NCBI GenBank assembly: GCA_013339765.2 | Contig: CM023454.1 | Span: 141,424,593 to 141,488,592, forward strand | Direction of reading: 5' to 3' | DNA from: Haemaphysalis longicornis | Taxonomy: Eukaryota; Arthropoda; Arachnida; Ixodida; Ixodidae | DNA length: 64,000 nucleotides | Part shown: positions 53,598 through 63,890 of the stretch, piece after piece | Position numbering within the stretch: position 1 is the first letter of the stretch | Layout of the letters: each line of letters starts with the position of its first letter | Program-made: the position numbers and the translations under genes | Notes under the pieces: model-generated | What the model was told of the DNA's origin: nothing | Databases searched by the model: none | The model's input: the letters and a program-made list of their open reading frames with translations, nothing else

Positions 53598-53703
53598 CTC
53601 TTCCGCAGATAAGTAGAAGTGATGGGAGTAGGAATTACGTACTCGTCTGAGCCACGCCTGCAGCATTTCGTAGCCGGCGAAGCCGGTGTTGGGTTCACAG
53701 CCG
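53598..53703 (-). CDS. Candidate internal exon of an unidentified minus-strand gene
   Basis: The minus strand shows a pyrimidine-rich TATTGGCCTTTTGTAGTTGCAG acceptor region, about 106-112 bp of open, GC-richer sequence, and a strong GAG|GTACGTAC donor at 53598/53597. The frame reads GCEPNTGFAGYEMLQAWLRR then VRNSYSHHFYLSAEE. It is preceded by an intron in phase 2 and ends in phase 0. I do not recognise the protein, and no transposon motif is present. A chance ORF is the alternative. The TTGTAG acceptor would add 6 bp (start 53709). Confidence 0.35.
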
Positions 53704-53709
53704 CTGCAA

Positions 53710-54654
53710 CTACAAAAGGCCAATACAGTAAAGAAAGGGAACGCCAGACACTACATTTCCTGACATGAAAGTTGGAAGCTGCAATCCAAACATTCAAAAC
53801 CCATGAATGTATCCCGAAAAACAGTGGTACGGGAAGTTAGTTGACTGCTTCAAGAACGCTTATTCGCATTTTTTTAAAAACAATACACTGTACATCAGAG
53901 CACACCCCTCATAAGCATTCATGAGGAATTGGATTCTAAGGTTGCTCTTCAGAGTGCAAAGTTCTACAAAAAGCAACAAGACTGCTTAGGGTGGCCTTGC
54001 CTAACATAAGCTGCTGCGTAAGCGTGGGGTGTAGACGTAAAGCTGGTCCTGTGAAATTCCTCTTTTGGCCCTTTAACCTACCGATATTTGTTACCCTTTT
54101 GTATTGACTACTGTGGATAGAAAAATCCACATTCTATTACAACAATTCTGGGCAGCCTGAACCTAATACGCCTCTCCCTTTTCTTTCCTGAACAGCTATT
54201 TGGTTCCACATTTTTCTTCCTGTGAATCGCCCTGATTGATAACAAAATTCTTTCACTTTTGGTACCATGTCCTCTGCTACAACGGCGTCTATACTTAATA
54301 AATGCGTGACTTCCTTGGGGTTCATTTCCTATTTATATTCTAAAAAGCCCACAGCAGTTTCTCTGTAGTCGTGCTACTTTGTGGCCCACGTTTATATCTA
54401 CTCAAATGGATCAACAATAAACTTGTTGGCGTTGTAAGCATTAAAGCCATTGTGAGCCTAAGGTTCGGTAAAATGTTTTGAAGTTTTTTACGCGGAGCCT
54501 TTTTGTTGCTTTCTGAAGCACCGTTCACCTACCTATTGAGAGCTCAAAACACAGCTACTTATACATTTCTTCGCGCGGGCAATAATACTTGTCATATAGA
54601 ATCCTGAGTTCAACACAACTTAATATTAAAGTTGGTCTTAAAAGATTCCGTGAG
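53710..54654. other. Anonymous spacer (intron-like if the flanking exons are real)
   Basis: AT-rich with no recognisable coding content. The antisense frames 54130-53936 and 54325-54137 carry no domain. Confidence 0.4.
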
Positions 54655-54656
54655 TA

Positions 54657-54838
54657 CACTCTAAGCTGTGTAACCCTTAATAGAGGTATACATTTTTCGA
54701 ATTTTTGTAACCTATAATTTATAAGGTACAAATGTAACCTATATATTCGTAACCTTTATATACGTATACACGTAAGGGTTACGCAGTTATGGGTTACTTG
54801 GCAGCTTTCAGCATGTATACCTTTATATAAGTTACATC
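54657..54838 (+). repeat. Left terminal and subterminal GTAACC repeats
   Basis: Within about 180 bp there are GTAACCCTT, GTAACCTATAA, GTAACCTATA, GTAACCTTTA, GGGTTACGCAG and GGGTTACTTGG, in both orientations. The terminal CACTCTAAG sits next to TA. Subterminal short repeats of this kind are typical transposase-binding regions of cut-and-paste elements. Confidence 0.6.
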
Positions 54839-54861
54839 TACCGCCGTCCAAGGCCAAACAC

Positions 54862-55053
54862 CTGGAAGGTGTCATGTTGCGCGCCAGGTGCGCTTTCGCC
54901 GGTGCCGCTGTGGCGACACTCAGAAAGCGCCTTTCCGGCGTGGTAAACAAAAAGACGATATGTGCGACCATGCTGTCCAATGCGCCGACTAAACTAGTGC
55001 GACGGGTGTCTTTTGTTCGTCCCTTGAATAAACTGCTGGCCACACGGCTGTGG
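54862..55053 (-). CDS. Candidate exon in the GC-rich block inside the left terminus
   Basis: A GC-rich island amid AT-rich sequence. On the minus strand TTTTTTAG|CCAC (55054) could be an acceptor, and TTCCAG|GTGTTT (54862/54861) a donor. The intervening frame is open (KGRTKDTRRTSLVGALDSMV, HIVFLFTTPERRFLSVATAA). It would end in phase 2, matching the phase needed by the exon at 53703. But the plus strand also has a 66-codon ATG frame (54874-55074, basic), so the strand is uncertain and the donor is not strong. Confidence 0.22.
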
Positions 55054-55080
55054 CTAAAAAAGTTTAATTCCTAAAATTGC

Positions 55081-58000
55081 GGTGCCAGAAAGCTTGAAAA
55101 TGTTGTCTTAATATATATGCATTGCATTACCTGTTGGATAATCGTTATCCAAGTTGTCATCCAAAAATCTTCGCGAGTATTGGCAACAGCTAAGTCTTTT
55201 AAACAGGCATAACTAAATTTGATGTTTGCATCAGCTTTGTGCCGTTTAAGAAACCAGTATCAATCATGCATGATGGGCCTTTTGGTAAATTGCGGGCATG
55301 AATTTGAGCTTTAGTTAAACAACATTAGGCTTTAGTGAAACCAAGCTTTAGTGGAAGCATGCACTTGATAGCATATTTCAAAAAGGACGCCAAATGTGTG
55401 ATACATAGCCTTAAGCCAAATATTCTTGTCTGTCAACTTAATCCATGATTATCAAAAGAGAATTGCAGTACATGCACACATGTTAGCGCATTTAACAAAA
55501 GCACATTTCCAGAAGTTTGGCATGGGTAGTTTTGAACATTCACATTTATTATTATGAAACACCTGTGGGCTATTATTCAAAAGCACAGCTGCGAACCACC
55601 CCAAGGTTATTATCGTTCCTTAATGAGTATTAGATAAGGGCGGATCCCTGGGCGAATTGGCGCTTCCTATAATGCTTTAGACTTTGAGGTAAAATTCGGT
55701 TTATTCATATATCCTTATTAAACCTATTTAATAAATGTTGCCTGAACATCTTCGCAAACATGGCCAAATATACAAATTATTTACCTCAATATTTGAACGG
55801 ATGTATGCATAGTATTTCGAATTATTTGGATACTGCCATTGAACAATTTCAGACGAATTAGTGTTTGAGCTACATTTATGAGATGGTTCTCAGATGTGCA
55901 CTTTCCCAGTACAGCGTTATTGTCATGGTTCCCCACAGAAAAAACACAGAATGTGGGAAAGTAGAAAGAACATTTATTACACATTCACTGTTTCATACAA
56001 AGCAGTGTTTATGGCTATGTTTCCTACATTCTCTGTTTCACTCAGAGTCTAATATTACACTTGGAATTCACTCGTCTTTACGAATCCATCTTTACAGTTC
56101 CCTCTTAGCTTCCTCTTTACAGTTCCACCTGAGTTGGGATTCCCACGCCAAGTTATCGTTTTTTATGCAGCACTAACAAGCTTCTAGGCCGATTGCAATC
56201 TGTCTTTTGGACAAGCTTTAAATGGGATCTATAATTTCCTGCATAAAAAAAGGCACTTGGAAAAATTCAGAGATAAGCTTCGTAATTTAAGTAGTACACA
56301 AGGCACAAAATCAGGGCACGCAGAATATTTCACGAGGTCATCTGAATAACTTGTTCCCTGCTGCCGTAGATGGAGGTATATATGTGAGGGGCCGTCACTT
56401 GGATTTCCCCACCTTGAAGAGCCATCTACAGAAAATTTCAAAAAAAGAACAAGATCCAGTGCAACCATAAGCCCCTCACACCAAATCATAGGCATGTGAA
56501 GTACGAAAAATATATTGCAAGAAAATGAAGATGGAGACCAGAGAATGAAATGAAAGGCCGCACCAGAGATGGGGTGATTTACGGCCTTTCAAATAATGTC
56601 GCATCATTTCAGTAATCGTTACACAGAGTAATTTGGCCGCATTGTTCAGAACAACGCGAAGCCACTATAGTCATTCCGGCCAACCTTCTCGAATTTTAAT
56701 CATGCCGTGTTCCAGTTTATCTCGCGAAATGTATCTGCATGATACCCAGAACAGGCAGAAACTTTGGGCTACGAGATAAACTGACATACATTTGCAAAAG
56801 AGTAAACAAAAACATTTCCGCGCCTTCATGTGGAATCACTAGTACACGCAATAGAGCGAACGTCGCTCTAAACCCAGGAAACGTGCTTTCACGATGCCGA
56901 CACCATGTGCGTAATATTTTTGGCTGTACTTAAACAAATCCCTCCCCCCCTTGTACTGGCAGTTTCATTTTGAACAAGGATCCCACGTGGAAGCCGAAAC
57001 GTTTTTCATTTCAGTAAAGTGTTCTTATGGGTGGTTTCTTCCTCGGCTATTAGTAAAAAGGAATCACCAACTTACATTTTTTCTTCGTCCAGATGTGTTG
57101 TGGGAGAGGATACATCTAGAACTTGCACCGATCTTAAAGTGGCATTCACAGGAGGTCTGTACTTGTAATGACTCGAAGGGTTATTTGGGTTAAAATGTAC
57201 TAGGCTTGAGAGGTATACATTCATAATCAAAGGACACCTCAAACTTGACAAGACGAGGAAAAGAACACAGCACAAGCACTCACTAACAACTGGAGCTTTA
57301 TTAAAGAGCTCTTTTCGAAAAAGAGTTCTTCTTGTTGGCTCGTTGCTGAAAAACCACAAAGCTCCATGCTGAGGAAATCGTTATGTGAATTCATAACGTT
57401 CATGTTGTAACGAACTGATAGAAAGAGTCACTAAACTTGAGGCAAAATAAGATACGAAATATAAGATCATGACACTTGAAGAAAGGCCTCGCATTTTTAC
57501 AAGTTAATCATACTTTTGTCTGTGCATGCCTGGGTGCCATCTTTACAAAGAATATTTGAATGAATGTGTTTTCGTTATTGCATCTTCATACCGTTGTTTC
57601 CAGTCAAATCAGACTGCATTTCAACTTGTGTCATACGCAGGGAACTCCTGGTTGTCAGCTCAAGGACCACTGCTTGCAAGAAAAACAGTAGTGCTGATAA
57701 GTCATAGCATTGGTAGCCAGATGCAACCACACTTTTCGAACAGCCAGGAACCGATGAGGGTGCAGCACCCATTTTTAATCCTGCACCTGTCTCTGTATAA
57801 TTCGTCACAATTTCTGTATAATCAAAAAACAACAATCAAGCAGCCTGCATGCTGGCTCATACATACCACCATTCTGTAAGGTCGCTTTACTGCAGTACAC
57901 TAGAATCACGCGCGACAACCATTTGTCCTGCAATACCACGCGAATGAATAAATGACTCATTTGTGCGAATAGGAATTATAAACTAACTTAACATGGTGAA

Positions 58001-58728
58001 AATGGCCCGCTATCTCAAAATGACTAACACCAAATTTACCCACTCAAGGAAAATAATAACAAAAATGAAGAGTATTATACACATAAAAACGTTTTATTGT
58101 CCGGTAGGGCAAACGTTCACAAAAAAAGAGGCTTGTGCTGGACAAAAGTGAGTTTAGAAATTTCGGGCAGCATTTAGTGGACTACTTTTGTGCAGCTCAA
58201 ACCTTGTGTTTACCCGGATATATTACTACAAGACCAATAAACTAAACACCATTCCGAATATATGCAGCGAGAAAAATGAACATTTCCCGACGGCTGAAAC
58301 AAAATGATAATACCCAGAGAATAGCGCGATAATATAAGACTTTAATGGGAAAAAAATTGAATAATTCAAACCCAGCTACCTCACAATTACATGGGTTAAT
58401 AACTCGTCAAGTGCGCCCGATGCAGCCAACAGCGTAAACCAAACGCTCAACACATGACGAAGGGGCGCAACCAGAGCAGAAAGCAGGTCCCGAGCGCCGT
58501 TATCTGTTATATTGTACGGGCTTTCCCGATCGTCCACTCTACTCTGACGCAACGAACGCAAGCCCCCGATTTCATTCAATTGCCGTCGCGGACAACAGAA
58601 AACGTCCAGCGAAGCAACTAGTCAGCTAACGAAAATTCCTCTCGAATGCTGCAATTTCAAATTGAAAAGCCCCCAGCGAAAAGATACATCCAATGAAAAC
58701 ATGGAAACCGTTATGGGAATATACTAAC
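55081..58728. other. Interior of the TIR-bounded interval, no recognised gene
   Basis: About 3.6 kb of AT-rich DNA with no transposase-like DDE/D block, RT or zinc-finger motif that I can identify. 57215-57310 (GACAAGACGAGGAAAAGAAC, then ACAGCACAAGCACTCACTAA plus CAACTGGAGCTTTATTAAAG) resembles the terminal region of tick Penelope elements and may be a short insertion. Confidence 0.4.
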
Positions 58729-58890
58729 CGAGTTCGCTTTCACTGGCGCCGGGGCATTGGTCCAACATGCGAACTTGATGCTGGCCGTGGAATAACGGGC
58801 CGTGTAGCGCTGCCAGTCACAAATGGGCTCGCCGCAGCCTCCGCGACTCACGCCGACAAATACGTCTTGTAACAGCAATCCTCGCTTCAT
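58729..58890 (-). CDS. Candidate first coding exon of an unidentified minus-strand gene
   Basis: ATG at 58890 opens exactly 54 codons, MKRGLLLQDVFVGVSRGGCG then EPICDWQRYTARYSTASIKF then ACWTNAPAPVKANS, ending at a good donor AACTCG|GTTAGTAT (58729/58728) in phase 0. The block is CpG-rich, unlike its surroundings, and has promoter-like motifs upstream. I do not recognise the protein, and no zinc-finger or transposase N-terminus is evident. It would need at least one more exon to join the candidate exons at 55053 and 53703 because the phases differ. It could be a host gene or the 5' exon of a transposon gene. Confidence 0.4.
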
Positions 58891-58990
58891 CGTAGGGGTA
58901 TCACAGCGGTAAAAAGGCTCGAGTGGCGCGAAAACGCGGCCACCGGGCCTGCGGGCGCCGCCATTTCTCTATATCCCGTCATGCAACGGA
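58891..58990 (-). promoter_or_regulatory. CpG-rich promoter-like region with uORF
   Basis: On the minus strand, GAAATGGCGGC (58967-58957) matches the YY1-type initiator motif common in TATA-less housekeeping promoters, and TTTTCGCGCC (58935-58926) matches an E2F-type site. The ATG inside the YY1 motif (58964) starts a 25-codon upstream ORF whose TGA (58889-58887) overlaps the exon ATG (58890-58888). Promoter function is inferred from motifs and composition only. Confidence 0.4.
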
Positions 58991-59029
58991 GAAATCAACG
59001 GCCGCCTGGAGAGAAGGCGCGACGAGCAT

Positions 59030-59261
59030 CTCTTATAGGTTACAGGGCGTTTTATAGGTTACAACGTAAAGGTTACATGTGAGATTTTGTTGATGTAACC
59101 TATAAATCATTATTGTAACCTATAAACCGCTTTTACCTTCACGCTTGTAACCCTTAGAATGGACTGGGATAAAGAAAACAATCAAATAGATCCATTGTAA
59201 CTTTTATTTTATAGGTTACTTTCGTTTAGAAGTTACATTATGGGTTACGAGGATTAGAGTG
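59030..59261 (-). repeat. Right terminal and subterminal GTAACC repeats
   Basis: TATAGGTTAC occurs at about 59034, 59050 and 59210, GTAACCTATAA twice between 59090 and 59130, GTAACCCTTAG at 59148, and GGGTTACGAGGATTAGAGTG forms the end beside TA. The pattern mirrors the left end. Confidence 0.6.
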
Positions 59262-59263
59262 TA

Positions 59264-60060
59264 CATAGACGCCACAGCGAGTCTAAGCTACGTCAAAATT
59301 TTATTTTTTAAAATATTTGCCTTTTCATTTTGAATGCAAAAAAGCTTAGATGGAGATATGTTCAAAAAGCAATTTGATATTCTAAAGCTTTTCTTAGCTT
59401 CTGAAGCGCACACCTAATACGACCATCGGCTGGTGCGTTACGTTCACCCTAGGAGTGCAAGCGAACACAATAAAGCTCCTCTTTACGTCCCCCTTCGGAA
59501 AATAGACAACTAAAAGGACCTTCAAACAAACGTTCGGAGCCTGACTCCTAGTGTTGTATCAGAGCACACGGGCAAAGAAATGTATAAAAATGTGCATTCG
59601 AAGAAACTTTCGCAGAACCTGTTCCAACAAGAGTATAATTTTAGGTATATACCCTAACTAAGAATGTTCTTCTATTTTAACTAGTGGCATAAATTTTGTT
59701 ACTCCTAATACTAATGTCATATGACTGACACATCAGCATGGCAGTGGCTTACCTTTCAAGGGGCATACATCAGTGAATCTCATCAGTAAGCCAGCATGCC
59801 AGCTGATGCCTTCTGATCCACGCGCATGAGAGCAGAATCCACAAACCCAGGCCCACTACCACTACAGGCGTGCACGGCCGCGTCGTCCGAGGGAAATTTC
59901 TTTTGTCTCTTGCTCTTTTGTGCCTCCTCTCTACGCCCAACTCAAGCAGGTATGGAGTGCTCCGTGCTGTGTAAGTACCCATCATCCCGGATGCATAAGG
60001 GGCTACACTAAAAAGGTCCAACCATTCTAGGATGGCATTCAAGGACAGAAACAGCACTCT
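59264..60060. other. Anonymous spacer before the RTE element
   Basis: No gene is supported. A GC-richer patch (59840-59960) contains opposed short frames without domains and may already belong to a retroelement 5' region. Confidence 0.4.
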
Positions 60061-60210
60061 CTCACCAGAGAGGTATCTGGTCACCACGGTGTAGTAATTG
60101 GCTGCCGCCTCCGTAGACTAACACACTCAACTCTCGGCCCTCAGTCCCCAGCAGCTTGAGGCACCTGCCCATGGTTGCGGTCCGAACGGCGATACATCAG
60201 AGGGTGCTAG
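60061..60210 (+). repeat. RTE 5' UTR segment shared with the insertion in gypsy A
   Basis: CTCACCAGAG, ...CACGGTGTAGTAA..., CTCGGCCCTCAGTCCCCAGC and CAGAGGGTGCT align in the same order and spacing with 23404-23550. Being upstream of the endonuclease here, it is best read as the element's 5' UTR. Confidence 0.75.
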
Positions 60211-60919
60211 GAATCGCTTGGTTTGGACAGGCTGCCATTACAACTTGACCCAGGCAACGTTCCACACACACATTCTGTCGCTCCACCGGTATCCGAAACC
60301 GAGAACAGACAAAAATTAGTACCTGGGGTAGGTGAGGCATGCGCCTTCTTGAGTACTCGGGTGACCTGGTGGGTGCTCGCTGATGGGCTGGTTTTGAAGT
60401 GGGTCCGGAGAATAGGTGTCGTCACTCCTTCGCAGGTTCTCCCTGTTCTTCGATGTCTGAGCTTACCTTGTTTGGGACCTAAAGTGGGATCCGCTGAATT
60501 CTATTTGGCACTTCTGATGCGCATCATGAGTTTTCAGGCCTATTTTACGAGTCAGACCTCAAAGGATTAGAACAAAAATCTCGCTGTCCCCATTCCCACC
60601 CCATTTCCGGTAACCCATTCCTAGACACCAATTTCCATACCTTTTTTTCCCAACCCCTCCTGCTACCATCCTAGGGAAGATCAGGGGAGTCTCCCCGGGC
60701 CCGCTCTCCTGGCTGTGGTGTCACTGTGTAGCATTAACCCCCTTTTTATGTTCCACTTCGGCGGGTACTTCCTTCTTTTCAAAACTCTTGTTGACTTCGG
60801 TACACTTTGTTTATTTTTAATTGGCGTCACCCGTGATACGTATGTGGTACGGGTTGGGCTTTTATTTTATATTTATAGCTCTTTTTACTTTGTCTAGCGA
60901 GGAAAGGTTTGCTGTAAAA

Positions 60920-61620
60920 GGAAAGTTTAGCGGTACTACTTCAGGAGCTCACAGGCAATAAGTGGGATTTTATAGTGTTAAACATAGTTTAAACGATAGG
61001 AGAAGGGTTCAAACAGAGGTCTAGCGGGGGGCGTTTACTACACACAGAAACAGCAGGGAACCTAGAGGAGGTTTTCAGCATTAGTGAGAGAAGCTGGGCT
61101 GTTGTGATTAAGCTTAACAAGCGGTACAGCTTAAAGATAGCACAGGGTTATGCCTCGAGAACCAGCTATAATGGTATAGCTGGAGATAGCAATAACAATG
61201 ACGGCGAATCAACAATGAATCAGGCAATAACGCAGTTCAAGATTGTGATGGGAGAATTTACGGAATGATCGGCAAGAACAAAACGAGAGAAAGGTCAGTG
61301 AGAAACTTCGGAATTGAAAATCACAATACTCGAGCAGATACACTGCCGGATTTTGTAGAGATAACTAACATGAGGTTGAGGAACACATTCTTCTAACAAC
61401 GAAATAATAGTAAATGGACATGCAAAACTCTCGATGGTAGAATAAAAAATATATAATCTTATTTCTGTGGGAAACGTTGGTATCGTGCGCGACGAAGAGG
61501 TGCGAAATAAGGTTAGGACCAGCGATAGGAGGCGGGTTAGATGCAAACTGTGGTTGAATCTTAGAAGAGAAAGAAGGAAACTCGTGGAAGCTAAGAAACC
61601 TCACAAGGAAGCAGCAGAAC
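60920..61620 (+). pseudogene. RTE endonuclease domain
   Basis: Readable blocks in changing frames: LTGNKWDFIVLNIV, VVIKLNKRYSLKIAQGYASR (the 'ikln.ryslkiiqvYAPts' strand; the AP has become AS), FKIVMGEFTE (normally IVMGDFNA; D and N lost), NFGIENHNTRADTLPDFVEI, NMRLRNTFF, SKWTCKTLDGRIKN (normally WTW.SPdG..kNeIDyI), and LNLRRERRKLVEAKKPHKEA. This is the APE-type domain that nicks target DNA in RTE elements, here without key acidic residues and with stops. Confidence 0.8.
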
Positions 61621-62059
61621 CACATTGTAAGACTTTAATTCTTAAAACAATCGCGATTTTGAACAACCAGAACGAGGTACAGGCCGGCAGGCCTAATGAC
61701 AATGTAACATCGGCACCTAGAGGATTAGCAGCAGATGCGAGCGAGGAAACATCTAGAGAAACAACTAAAAAAAGCAAGAAAAACGAACAATACTTGCAAA
61801 AGTAAAATATGAAAGTGTCAAGTACGGTGGACCGGTTGAACAAGCCGAGCTATGAAAACTGTATAACAGAATAAAACAAAAACTTTTCGTGCATACAACA
61901 TGATACTGATCGAGGAAGCGCTGCGAATAAGGGAAAGTTTGAAAGCAGCAGAGCAGAGAGAAATTCGCACCACACGGAGGAGGGTAGATGGATAATTAAC
62001 CAGGCTGTAACCAGACCTTTGACCAGTGGAAACTACTTCGAGTACCAGCTCAACTTTCG

Positions 62060-62790
62060 ATGCCCCCATAGTGACTAAAGATGAAGTTAGAAAAGCTTTC
62101 AAAGACATGGAAACGAGAAAAGCTGCAGGCAAAAACAGCATACCGGTACATATCTTATGAACGAGGGAGGAGGTACTGTACTGTGAAAGCTTGTTGTACT
62201 CTTTCCGAACGATTCAAGACGGAAAAATAGCCACGAAAAACGCCAAATTATTCTGATTCCTGAGACATGAGATCTGAAGGACATCAACAATGATAGACAT
62301 CATCAACATCAAACAAGTTAGCCGCATAGGTGTCATGCTAGATTGCCAAGAACTCATAAAGCATGCTTGGTTGGAGAAATGGTACTCAAGCATGGACCAC
62401 ACCCATTTTGTCAACCAAGTGAGAGCAAAATCGGCTATTTACTCTAAACCGATTTACATGACATTTATAAATCACGAGAAAGCGTTTGGTTCCGTACTCA
62501 CAGTAACCGGTTTAGAAGCACGAAAAGACCAGGGTATAGAGGAAACCTACTTAAGACTTCCAGAAGACATATACAAGGAATACACAGGTAGCATTACGCT
62601 GCACAAGCGGAGCGATAAATTACCGATCGGAAAGGCAGGAAAATGGGGAGATATTATCTCTCCAACACTATTCACAGCGTAACATTTACAATACAAAACG
62701 AAATCTACAATGGAGAATACTTGAGCAATTTGAGGCTTGCGGACGGTATAGTCTTTCTGAGTCATAGTGCAGAATAATTGCAAACAATGC
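62060..62790 (+). pseudogene. RTE reverse transcriptase
   Basis: VTKDEVRKAFKDMETRKAAG (the 'W.vEkAikkmkngKAaG.DgI' start) near 62070. The 130-codon frame 62290-62682 then has SKPIYMTFINHEKAFGSVLT (normally FIDYeKAFDSV, both Asp residues changed), GIEETYLRLPEDIYKEYTGS, and GKWGDIISPTLFTA (normally GVRQGD.iSPkLFta). A further frame has NGEYLSNLRLADGIVFLSHS (normally LRFADDIVLls; the second Asp of the catalytic pair is Gly). All catalytic acids are altered, so the copy is dead. Confidence 0.85.
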
Positions 62791-63190
62791 TTTAGCAACT
62801 ACAATAACAAAGACCATCGTGGCGGTAAACATGGATATGAATAAAGCTGAAGAAATGAGAGCTAAGCATGCTAAGAACGCCTCCAGACGAGTGGCTACGA
62901 CCGGGCGCAGTGTACACACTGAGTCTGTTGCAGGCATTTAAACAAAGCCTTCCTTCCTTTCTTCCAGCTTAATAAACAAAACTTTAGAAATAGATAAATA
63001 TGAATGCCTCTGACATATGGATAGTGCTGACCCACATCATGATAGACAAATAGGGCACAGAATTGGTATGAATTACAGACACTCGGCAAGCACTCCAAGA
63101 TAATGAAAAAGTAAACTATCTCTGTTACTCAAAAAATCTACAACCAGTTCATACTGTCGGTGTTGACATATGGATTTCAGAAGTAGTGTA

Positions 63191-63299
63191 TGCGTTTATT
63201 GGGAAGTAAAGCTCTACACGTGTGCTGAAAATATCCAAGTGTTTACCAGTACCGGTCCTTCTGTGCGCGCGACGGCAAAGGTGAAAGTATGCGCAAAGA
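63191..63299. other. Junction region between RTE relic and CR1/L2-like 3' end
   Basis: No clear RTE tail or coding block. The exact breakpoint between the two elements is unresolved. Confidence 0.35.
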
Positions 63300-63890
63300 A
63301 GACCCTACAGAAAATCTCCCTGTAAAACAAATGTGAAGAAAAAATTGCTTCTTGATGAACTCCTCCTTTAGGTAACCGTCAATCCCTTTCATGTAAACAA
63401 TTGTGAAACAGCTTCACATTCCGAACATCCAAGTGTGGTGACCAAAGCGCGGTATCCCCTACGTTTTTGTGAAATAAAGCAGGGATAATGAGATGCAGCC
63501 CGAGAAAAAGCTGCCGCTCTCCAAGCAACAAGGTACGATCCCCGTACGATAACGGATTGGAAAAGCTTGCCTTTGTCATCACTACATTCTACTCATAGCA
63601 TAGATCTAATTTAGTGATTCTGTTTTAAACTTGCGATTGCTTGATTTATGTAGTGAACTGTTTTGAAGTATTCTTGTTTCTATGTATAGTTCTTTTCTTT
63701 AACTAGCGGTTGCTTGATTTGTGTAGTGAATTGTTTTTTATTTATTGTTGTTGCTATGTTTGATATTTTGTTTGTCATAATGTGTGGCGACATTTTTGTT
63801 CTGTTTATTGCGTGTGTTGTATGTGCCGTATCGCCCCTCCTGCTTGAGCCCAAACTGGGCCTGCAGTATGGAATAAATAAAATAAAAGGT
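63300..63890 (+). mobile_element. CR1/L2-like retrotransposon 3' end, sense
   Basis: YDPRTITDWKSLPLSSLHST (about 63535-63595) is the terminal 'fPRTI.dWN.LP' block of jockey-superfamily RTs. A ~280-bp T-rich 3' UTR follows, ending CCCCTCCTGCTTGAGCCCAA, then GGGCCTGCAGTATGGAATAA and AATAAAATAAAA (about 63869-63887). The same ending occurs antisense at 51841-51900, so both belong to one family. The UTR carries an internal duplication (GCGATTGCTTGATTTATGTAG and GCGGTTGCTTGATTTGTGTAG, 90 bp apart). 5'-truncated. Confidence 0.72.

Larger units (their letters stand above)
54657..59261. mobile_element. Putative 4.6-kb TIR-bounded element with TA duplication
   Basis: Left end: TA then CACTCTAAGCTGTGTAACCC. 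Right end, reverse-complemented: TA then CACTCTAATCCTCGTAACCC. 20 of the first 25 positions match. Both ends carry dense GTAACC-type motifs (54669-54800 and 59035-59250). TA flanks both sides (54655-54656, 59262-59263), as for mariner-type insertions, though TA alone is weak. No transposase motif was found inside. Instead, GC-rich exon-like blocks lie just inside each end. The alternative is two separate MITE-like fragments that happen to face each other. Confidence 0.5.
60061..63190 (+). mobile_element. RTE non-LTR retrotransposon, decayed but long
   Basis: In order: a 5' UTR-like region (60061 to about 60900, of which 60061-60210 matches the inverted segment at 23404-23548), APE endonuclease (about 60920-61600), linker, RT (about 62060-62790), and RT C-terminus to about 63180 (QFILSVLTYG). 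Frames change repeatedly and several conserved residues are lost, so it is a relic. The trinucleotide tail is absent, and another element's 3' end follows. Confidence 0.8.

Noticed and set aside
54874..55074. 66-codon plus-strand basic protein gene
   Set aside because: It occupies the same GC-rich block as a longer minus-strand open frame with splice-like borders. Neither has homology I recognise, so the plus-strand call was not preferred.
57215..57310. Full Penelope terminal repeat
   Set aside because: Only a short similarity to terminal sequence I associate with tick Penelope elements, with no nuclease or RT coding nearby. Insufficient for a feature call.
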